5,146 bases of DNA from Nitrosomonadaceae bacterium. Lineage in GTDB: Bacteria > Pseudomonadota > Gammaproteobacteria > Burkholderiales > Usitatibacteraceae. Location of the stretch: contig JAJTHU010000240.1 in the NCBI GenBank assembly GCA_021300055.1, positions 1 to 5,146 on the forward strand, written 5' to 3'. The position numbers and the translations under genes were made by a program. Under the pieces are notes generated by a model. That model had not been told where the DNA came from. It saw only the letters and a program-made list of their open reading frames with translations, and ran no database searches. The stretch's first letter is position 1, and each line of letters opens with the position of its first letter. Positions 1 through 5,146 of this stretch are shown in pieces.

Positions 1-890
1 ATGGGTAACGCTGCCTGCATGAGTTAAAGTCTCACGGTCGGATATTCGCAGGAAGTCATCCAGCTTGCTGATCCAATCCTGCATGGTCATCGTGCGGCGG
101 CTTTTGGCTTGTAGCTCGGCAAATTCCAGATAAACCGCTACAATCCGGTTTAGGGTATCGAGTTCTTCCACGTTGAGGTAGTTCTTTGCTACTTGGGCAT
201 CGGTTCGCGTGAGCCCCTTACCGCTCAGTGAGGTTAGCCCCATTTGCGGTTTCGATGCATCCGCACGCGCCTTGATAACCTCGGCTGCTGTGCGCCCATG
301 CGCTGCCCAGTGCATTTTATTCTGCACGATTTTGAAGAACCGCTGCGAGGTATCCACGTTGGGGTCGTAATCAATACTTGTGGCGTAAATATCGAGCACC
401 TTGCGCCAGAACACTTTCTCAGACGAGCGGATATCGCGGATGCGGGCAAGTAGTTCTTCGAAGTAGTCACCGCCGCCTGCTTCTTTCAAGCGGGCAGCAT
501 CCATCGCGAAGCCTTTGATCAGGTATTCGCGCAAGCGCTGCGTTGCCCATATGCGAAATTGCGTGCCACGGTGGGATTTGACGCGGTAGCCTACGGAGAT
601 GATGACATCAAGGTTGTAATAACTGATCTCGCGGGTTACCTCGCGGCTACCCTCAATTTGAACTGTCCGGAATTTCCGGACAGTTGCATCTTCTCGAAGC
701 TCTCCTTCATCAAAGACATTTTGAATATGCTCTGAAATTGTTCTTTTATCTTTCGAGAACAATTCGGTCATTTGAGTTTGGCTTAACCAAACGGAATCAT
801 CTTGGAATCGCACCTGTACGCGCGTGTCACCATCTTCTGTCTGGTAGAATAGTAGCTCGCCCATATCCTGAGTGGTTGGAAGATTATCAC

Positions 891-894
<4 letters not shown>
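1..894 (-). CDS. rhuM: RhuM family protein, 3' end missing at window edge
   Basis: An open frame of 298 codons runs from the ATG at 894-892 to base 1 with no stop, so the C-terminus lies off the left edge. The sequence matches what I know of the RhuM family, named after a gene of Salmonella pathogenicity island 3. Its biochemical role is unknown, and it often sits inside type I restriction loci. Recognisable parts are VWLSQTQMTELF (residues 35-46), the conserved block around ATVRKFRTV (70-78), YYNLDVIISVGYRV (92-105), FRIWATQRL (113-121), and near the edge a MTMQDWISKLDDFLRI stretch followed by LTHAG. Family members are usually roughly 330-350 residues, so perhaps 30-50 are missing. The start is fixed by ATGA, shared with the hsdM stop, which implies translational coupling; a GGGG lies 8 bases before the ATG. 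Codons 70-78 contain a 25-bp perfect palindrome. Family assignment is confident, function is not. Confidence 0.95.
661..685. repeat. 25-bp perfect palindrome inside rhuM
   Basis: Two 12-base arms, AACTGTCCGGAA and TTCCGGACAGTT, flank a single central base at 673. All 12 pairs are perfect, and the symmetry stops at 660/686 (G opposite G). It covers rhuM codons 70-78 (ATVRKFRTV). In RNA it could form a stem of about 10-11 pairs with a 3-5 base loop. Part of it may simply follow from a conserved peptide, but synonymous positions also fit the symmetry. Confidence 0.9.
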
Positions 895-2468
<1,574 letters not shown>

Positions 2469-2491
2469 AAAACCCCAATCAACTTAACTTC

Positions 2492-2665
2492 TTATTGTTT
2501 AATTGGATTCAAGAAGCTCCGCAATCGACTAAAACGCCTATTAATCTTCGCCAATTCGGATTCCAGATAGTTTTTAGGCCATATTCTCACCTTTTTAACC
2601 CCGTCTCCATGCCTAGCCCTATGGTAATATATAGGTGTACCAATCATTGGGACGCTAAATGACAC
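2492..2665 (-). CDS. Small hypothetical frame just upstream of hsdM (57 codons from GTG, or 51 from ATG)
   Basis: The frame starts at a GTG (2665-2663) directly after a TGA, or at the ATG at 2647-2645, and ends with TAA at 2494-2492, 23 bases before the hsdM ATG. The ATG version begins MIGTPIYYHRARHG and ends FSRLRSFLNPIKQ. It is strongly basic, with a helical, Arg/Lys-rich second half containing NYLESELAKINRRF, which could bind nucleic acid. I do not recognise it. Neither start has a good ribosome-binding site. The same frame continues upstream through the TGA into a 17-codon frame that does have one, so this may be the 3' part of a 75-codon gene broken by a nonsense codon, or a gene translated by reinitiation. 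It may also be chance: a frame this short is weak evidence. Confidence 0.35.
   Translation of the reverse strand: MSFSVPMIGTPIYYHRARHGDGVKKVRIWPKNYLESELAKINRRFSRLRSFLNPIKQ
2640..2650. repeat. Short palindrome CCAATCATTGG
   Basis: Perfect 5-base arms flank one central base. On the minus strand it overlaps the possible ATG start at 2647 of the small frame. It has operator-like symmetry but is short enough to arise by chance. Confidence 0.4.
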
Positions 2666-2726
2666 TCAAAGTGCACGAATGGTCACATTTTTTGTGACGT
2701 AATTCTTAGCAATAGGCATTGCGTCC
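2650..2726 (-). promoter_or_regulatory. Nested inverted repeats able to fold as an RNA structure before hsdM
   Basis: On the minus strand, GGACGCAATG (2726-2717) can pair with CATTTAGCGTCC (2661-2650) as six plus four base pairs with a two-base bulge. Inside it, GTCACA and TGTGAC (2698-2693 and 2687-2682) form a perfect 6-bp hairpin around a five-A loop. The two pairings share nearly the same centre, about 2688-2690. The outer stem would bury part of the AAGGA ribosome-binding site and the ATG of the 17-codon frame. That suggests a translational switch, but no folding calculation or comparison has been made. There is no T-run after the hairpin, so it is not an intrinsic terminator. Confidence 0.45.
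2666..2719 (-). CDS. Possible 17-residue leader peptide, or 5' part of an interrupted small gene
   Basis: An ATG at 2719-2717 is preceded by AAGGA (2728-2724) with a short 4-base spacer, one of the better Shine-Dalgarno matches in this part of the window. It opens a 17-codon frame, MPIAKNYVTKNVTIRAL, ending at TGA (2668-2666). The next in-frame codon is GTG and the frame then stays open to 2492. It could be a leader peptide whose translation controls what follows, the front of a gene inactivated by one nonsense mutation, or coincidence. The start region can pair with bases 2650-2661, as annotated separately. The peptide has no recognisable attenuation run of one amino acid. Confidence 0.35.
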   Translation of the reverse strand: MPIAKNYVTKNVTIRAL

Positions 2727-2728
2727 TT

Positions 2729-2763
2729 AAAATTGATACCAGCCAAACCCAAAATTGATACCA
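2729..2763. repeat. Tandem 13-bp direct repeat, 22-bp period
   Basis: AAAATTGATACCA occurs exactly at 2729-2741 and again at 2751-2763, separated by nine bases. The copies fill most of the 44-base gap between the winged-helix gene stop (2764) and the ATG at 2719. A 22-bp spacing places both copies on about the same face of the helix, as expected for paired binding sites. The 22-base offset is not a multiple of three, so the two copies do not encode the same residues in a single frame. Confidence 0.85.
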
Positions 2764-3186
2764 CTATGTAAGCTGTAGTTTGTTGTTGGTTCTACTCCAA
2801 TTTTTATACTCGTGAGTGGCTCTATGTTGTCCCCCATTTCCATAGTTTAGGTGCGTAAGCCTATATGTTGCAGCAAGGCGACCATAGAATGCCCCTACGT
2901 CAGTTCTTACTACTAGTCCATGCTCTCGGAGTTCGTTCAAAGCTCTCATGGCAGTATTTTTTGATATGCCCGTTAGCTTTTGAACTGATCTACAGCTCAC
3001 GCCGATCTCACCATTGTTAAAACCGTTGTGTGATCTAATAACGTACGTCCATACCCGAAATGCGGAGCAAGAGAGACTAACAACGCTGGGGTGGTCATAT
3101 AGGCCATGATTTATCTGAACCCAAGTTTCCTTTTTCTCATTTCGGCCACTCGCAAATATCCTCCCCTTTGAGCGCTTGAAAGTCAT
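2764..3186 (-). CDS. Winged helix-turn-helix DNA-binding protein, possible regulator
   Basis: A 140-residue protein. After a basic N-terminus comes WVQINHGLYDHPSVVSLSCSAFRVW (about residues 22-46), then a clear winged helix-turn-helix: GEIGVSCRSVQKLTG, SKNTAMRALNELREHGLVV and the wing (about 59-111). The order and spacing recall a family of helix-turn-helix proteins common in alphaproteobacterial islands and plasmids; I know no assigned function for it. After HRATHEYKNW (about 121-130) the protein stops quickly, whereas the relatives I recall carry longer low-complexity tails, so the C-terminus may be shortened. The start is supported by AAAAGGG (3199-3193) six bases before the ATG. It lies 35 bases after the excisionase-like gene and just before the direct repeats and hsdM, so it could regulate itself or the restriction operon; this is inference. 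Confidence 0.85.
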   Translation of the reverse strand: MTFKRSKGRIFASGRNEKKETWVQINHGLYDHPSVVSLSCSAFRVWTYVIRSHNGFNNGEIGVSCRSVQKLTGISKNTAMRALNELREHGLVVRTDVGAFYGRLAATYRLTHLNYGNGGQHRATHEYKNWSRTNNKLQLT

Positions 3187-3215
3187 ATATAGCCCTTTTC
3201 AGCGTGCCAGTGAGG

Positions 3216-3236
3216 TAGCGGCTATTGAGCCGCCAC
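3216..3236. repeat. GC-rich hairpin over the stop of the excisionase-like gene
   Basis: GCGGCT (3218-3223) and AGCCGC (3228-3233) form a perfect 6-bp stem with a 4-base loop, extended by two more pairs past one mismatch. It overlaps the TAG at 3224-3222. No T-run follows on the minus strand, so it is not a standard intrinsic terminator. It might protect the mRNA end or cause pausing. Confidence 0.5.
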
Positions 3237-3503
3237 TCCTTTGTCCGCCTTTTGTTTTAATGATTTGGTTTGATGTGATGGTTTTGGCTGGGACTCGCAC
3301 CACTTAAAGAACTTGGTCTCATTTATTAGAATACGGCTGCCGACCCTCACAATGCATCCTTCGAACCCGCTTTTTTTTGCATTGAAAACCATACTCCGCA
3401 GGCCAGCAACGCTTGGCCATGGATGAAACTCTGGCCACTTTGTAAGCGGTATCAGTCGTGTTGTTTCGGCAGAAGGTGTTGAAGGGGAAGTTGCGTTACT
3501 CAT
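3222..3503 (-). CDS. Excisionase/AlpA-like small putative DNA-binding protein
   Basis: I choose the ATG at 3503, giving 93 residues beginning MSNATSPSTPS, because GGAG (3512-3509) sits five bases upstream. The longer frame from 3563 adds 20 residues with no matching ribosome-binding site. The core LIPLTKWPEFHPWPSVAGLR, followed by GFEGCIVRVGSRILINETKFFKWCE, has the pattern of excisionase and AlpA-type winged helix proteins: a target-proximal helix, then a wing with an R-x-G-x-R/I-LI segment and a final F..W. The tail is Lys-rich. Such proteins bend DNA for excision or regulate prophage genes, which fits the integrase two genes upstream. It is not a textbook match, so the role is inferred. The codons for AKKS contain an A8 run (3378-3371). 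Confidence 0.75.
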   Translation of the reverse strand: MSNATSPSTPSAETTRLIPLTKWPEFHPWPSVAGLRSMVFNAKKSGFEGCIVRVGSRILINETKFFKWCESQPKPSHQTKSLKQKADKGVAAQ

Positions 3504-3574
3504 AAATACTCCATGATTTTGGTGGTTATGCAGCAATGCGCTGCGTTCAATACCAATAAGCATGAAGAATCGAG

Positions 3575-3615
3575 AACGCCTGTAGCGTTGCTATTTTAAT
3601 TTGGGGGAACGCTAC
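3575..3615. repeat. Overlapping inverted repeats built on GAACGC / GTAGCGTT
   Basis: GTAGCGTT (3582-3589) and AACGCTAC (3608-3615) are perfect 8-base arms around an 18-base loop. AACGC (3575-3579) and GCGTT (3585-3589) form a second stem with a 5-base loop. Both use 3585-3589, so the two pairings exclude each other. The element overlaps the stop of the 241-residue gene (3614-3612) and lies in the 108-base gap before the excisionase-like start. Another GCGTTC lies at 3543-3548. The repeats could be protein-binding sites or an RNA switch; there is no T-run for a terminator. Confidence 0.55.
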
Positions 3616-4337
3616 TTGCGTAACATTGCACGCACATCTTCGGCATTTATAGTGGTGCGAGATAGGAGGCTGGCCATATCCGCAATCTGGTCATGTGTTC
3701 CTGAGTAGCGAATGCTGTTCATAGCTCTACAGACAGCTTTTACTGCAAACACTCTATCAGCCGATGGATCCTTCATTTTTCTTGGATACCAATTAGGGTA
3801 CAGGGGGCGGCGCTGCCCGAGCCTTGCCTCAAGACTATCAAGTACACTCGCAAATTTAAGACTGTACCAATCTTGGTCGCCAATCTCATCATGTGCGTCA
3901 TCTTCAAACTGTGTCTCTAGTGCGTTACTGAAAACATCGTTGATTTGCGCTTCTAAATGCGGTGATTTTTTGAGTCCCAATTTTATGGCTTTCAAGTGCT
4001 TTCTCATGCTGTCTAAAGATTTGGGATGTTCTGAGGGCATTTGGTAACGTGCGCTATGTAAAATCCATTTCCGCGACTCAGAAGCCAGCTCTTTTAGAAA
4101 GCGACTCTGTTTATCTCCGTCATCGATTGTATCAAGCCAGAACTTCTCAATTCTTTTGTCTCTTCCATTGGGCATTTCAATGAGATCAATGAGATAATCA
4201 TAAACGGTAAGGCACTCTTTTTCCGTCCGATGATTTCTTAGCCCATTCGGGATGCGATAGTTACCAGCACTCTTTATTTGCATCAGAGTCTTACGTGCCG
4301 AGCTATTAAGCAACTTTATGTTTGCCGCTGGGGGCAT
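3612..4337 (-). CDS. Hypothetical protein (241 aa) coupled to the integrase
   Basis: I do not recognise this protein. It has 241 residues, is soluble-looking and mostly helical, with no signal peptide or membrane segment. The N-terminal third is basic. A central part contains SRKWILHSARYQ (about 88-99), followed by a Lys-rich segment (KHLKAIKLGLKKS, 113-125) and an acidic stretch (ETQFEDDAHDEIGDQD, 141-156). The C-terminus (about 196-241) reads as a helical module ending INAEDVRAMLRK. No catalytic motif is evident. The ATG follows the integrase stop by six bases, and its ribosome-binding site GAGGA overlaps that TGA, so the two are probably translated together. That position suggests a partner or modulator of recombination, but this is inference only. 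Base composition is AT-richer than hsdM. Confidence 0.82.
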   Translation of the reverse strand: MPPAANIKLLNSSARKTLMQIKSAGNYRIPNGLRNHRTEKECLTVYDYLIDLIEMPNGRDKRIEKFWLDTIDDGDKQSRFLKELASESRKWILHSARYQMPSEHPKSLDSMRKHLKAIKLGLKKSPHLEAQINDVFSNALETQFEDDAHDEIGDQDWYSLKFASVLDSLEARLGQRRPLYPNWYPRKMKDPSADRVFAVKAVCRAMNSIRYSGTHDQIADMASLLSRTTINAEDVRAMLRK

Positions 4338-4346
4338 AGTTCCTCA
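4338..4346 (-). promoter_or_regulatory. Ribosome-binding site overlapping the integrase stop
   Basis: The minus strand reads TGAGGAACT immediately before the ATG at 4337. The GAGGA Shine-Dalgarno shares bases with the integrase TGA, which decides the downstream start and points to coupled translation. Confidence 0.7.
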
Positions 4347-5146
4347 CGTAAACATCTTGGCGTTCATTCGTTCAATTACCTTGCTTGTATGCGTGTCGCA
4401 CATGTGCGCGTAGCGTTTGACCATTTGAAGCGTCTTGTGGCCAAGGATCTCTGCAATTTCAGCTAAGGATGCGCCGTTCATAGCAAAGTGACTTGCGGCA
4501 GTATGCCGAAGGTCGTGGAAACGGAAGTTATCTATCCCCAGTTTATCGATTACATCCGCAAACGGCCTATCGATTCGTACGGGCGTGTCCTTTAGGCTTG
4601 GAAACACCAAGTCGGAAGTATTGCTGCGCGTATGCTGCCATTCTTTAAGCACCGCATGTGGCAGGCCATTAAGTGGAACACTTCTGCGCTCGCCATTCTT
4701 GGTTTCTTGAAAAATTAGGCGCTCTCGCTTAAAATCCACATCATCCCACGTCAGGCTAAGTATCTCGCCTTTCCGTGCGCCTGTAGACAATGCCAATACA
4801 AGGACGGTATACAGTGCTTTGTCCTCTAGTTCCTGCGCTGTTAGCAAAAGCCTTTTACACTCGGATTCCGATAAAAATCGGACACGCCCGCGTGGTTCTT
4901 TGAGCTTGCCAATCTTTCTCATGGGGGAGTCGTCCATCCAGCCCCACTCACGCACGGCAATGGTAAAGGTGTGGCTTAATGCCGCCATATACCGGTTAGC
5001 AGTTGCGGGCTGCACCTTGAGCTTACTGCGCGCCTCAAGAATTCGTGGATGGGTAACGTCACTCAGCAAATATGCACCAAGCTGGTCTTTCCACCAATTC
5101 AGCTGCTGCGTCTGGTTGGTTCCAAATTTCGTCTTACCAGCTTTGC
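4344..5146 (-). CDS. int: Tyrosine recombinase / phage-type integrase, 5' end missing
   Basis: The frame is open from the right edge (first whole codon at 5144) to TGA at 4346-4344. The TTG at 5069 is an internal leucine codon and not the start, since coding sequence such as NWWKDQLGAYLL continues upstream of it. The visible part holds the end of the N-terminal DNA-binding domain and a full catalytic domain. Counting from the 5069 codon: Arg99 in LSTGARKGEI, Lys124 in QETKNGERR, His185 and Arg188 in FHDLRHTAAS, His211 in ILGHKTLQM, and the nucleophile Tyr220 in VKRYAHM. All catalytic residues are present, so the enzyme is probably active. It cuts and rejoins DNA through a 3'-phosphotyrosine to integrate or excise the element. 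Roughly 70-130 N-terminal residues are missing. With transcription pointing into the island, an attachment site beyond the right edge is plausible; none is visible here. Confidence 0.97.
   Translation of the reverse strand, partial: KAGKTKFGTNQTQQLNWWKDQLGAYLLSDVTHPRILEARSKLKVQPATANRYMAALSHTFTIAVREWGWMDDSPMRKIGKLKEPRGRVRFLSESECKRLLLTAQELEDKALYTVLVLALSTGARKGEILSLTWDDVDFKRERLIFQETKNGERRSVPLNGLPHAVLKEWQHTRSNTSDLVFPSLKDTPVRIDRPFADVIDKLGIDNFRFHDLRHTAASHFAMNGASLAEIAEILGHKTLQMVKRYAHMCDTHTSKVIERMNAKMFT

Noticed and set aside
234..470. Minus-strand 78-codon frame in the rhuM region
   Set aside because: It is out of frame with the recognisable RhuM sequence that covers the same bases, so it is a shadow. 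The opposite-strand frame at 244-453 is as well.
2600..2640. TATATATTA near 2624-2634 as a -10 promoter element for hsdM
   Set aside because: I could not find a convincing -35 hexamer at 16-18 bases upstream on the minus strand, so I do not call a promoter.
2636..2668. TGA at 2668-2666 read as selenocysteine
   Set aside because: No convincing bacterial SECIS hairpin with the right loop and distance follows it. The palindrome at 2640-2650 has a one-base centre, and no known selenoprotein motif is present.
2682..2698. GTCACA-TTTTT-TGTGAC as an intrinsic terminator or CRP site
   Set aside because: There is no T-run after the stem on either strand, and the half-sites are in the reverse orientation to the TGTGA-N6-TCACA CRP consensus.
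3371..3378. A8 run in the excisionase-like gene as a programmed -1 frameshift site
   Set aside because: The heptamer A AAA AAA is in the correct phase, but the zero frame carries the conserved domain through and beyond it, and the -1 frame ends after about 20 codons. Ordinary Lys codons are the simpler reading.
3712..4047. Plus-strand 111-codon frame opposite the 241-residue gene
   Set aside because: The minus-strand frame has a ribosome-binding site and integrase coupling, while this one has a Ser/Leu-rich shadow composition and no visible start signal.
4344..5069. TTG at 5069 as the integrase start codon
   Set aside because: The frame continues open to the window edge with integrase-like sequence, so the true start lies off the right edge.

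Overview
The window is a 5.1 kb piece of an integrated genomic island or prophage-like element from a proteobacterium. The lineage is an inference: the HsdM, RhuM and tyrosine-recombinase sequences look proteobacterial, and the winged-helix protein recalls alphaproteobacterial relatives. I cannot name a genus. No tRNA, rRNA, CRISPR array or complete insertion sequence is visible. All genes I can support lie on the minus strand, so the window reads biologically from right to left; plus-strand open frames look like shadows.

Layout in transcription order. (1) 5146-4344: a tyrosine recombinase/integrase whose N-terminus lies off the right edge but whose catalytic domain is complete. (2) 4337-3612: a 241-residue protein I do not recognise, starting 6 bases after the integrase stop and probably translationally coupled to it. 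(3) 3503-3222: a 93-residue excisionase/AlpA-like putative DNA-binding protein. (4) 3186-2764: a 140-residue winged-helix protein. (5) 2763-2469: a 295-base region with a tandem direct repeat, nested inverted repeats and a small reading frame interrupted by an in-frame TGA. (6) 2468-891: HsdM, the N6-adenine methyltransferase/modification subunit of a type I restriction-modification system. (7) 894-1: RhuM, overlapping hsdM by four bases and running off the left edge.

The right half is an integration and regulation module; the left half is type I restriction-modification cargo. hsdS and hsdR are not in the window and are expected further left, beyond rhuM. Because every gene points the same way with short gaps, and no clear terminator separates the halves, the restriction operon may receive transcripts from the integration module. 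The structured segment before hsdM is the obvious place for control of modification-gene expression.

The best candidates for something undescribed are the interrupted small frame with its potentially sequestered ribosome-binding site, the 13-bp direct repeats beside it, the 25-bp perfect palindrome inside rhuM, and the integrase-coupled 241-residue protein.
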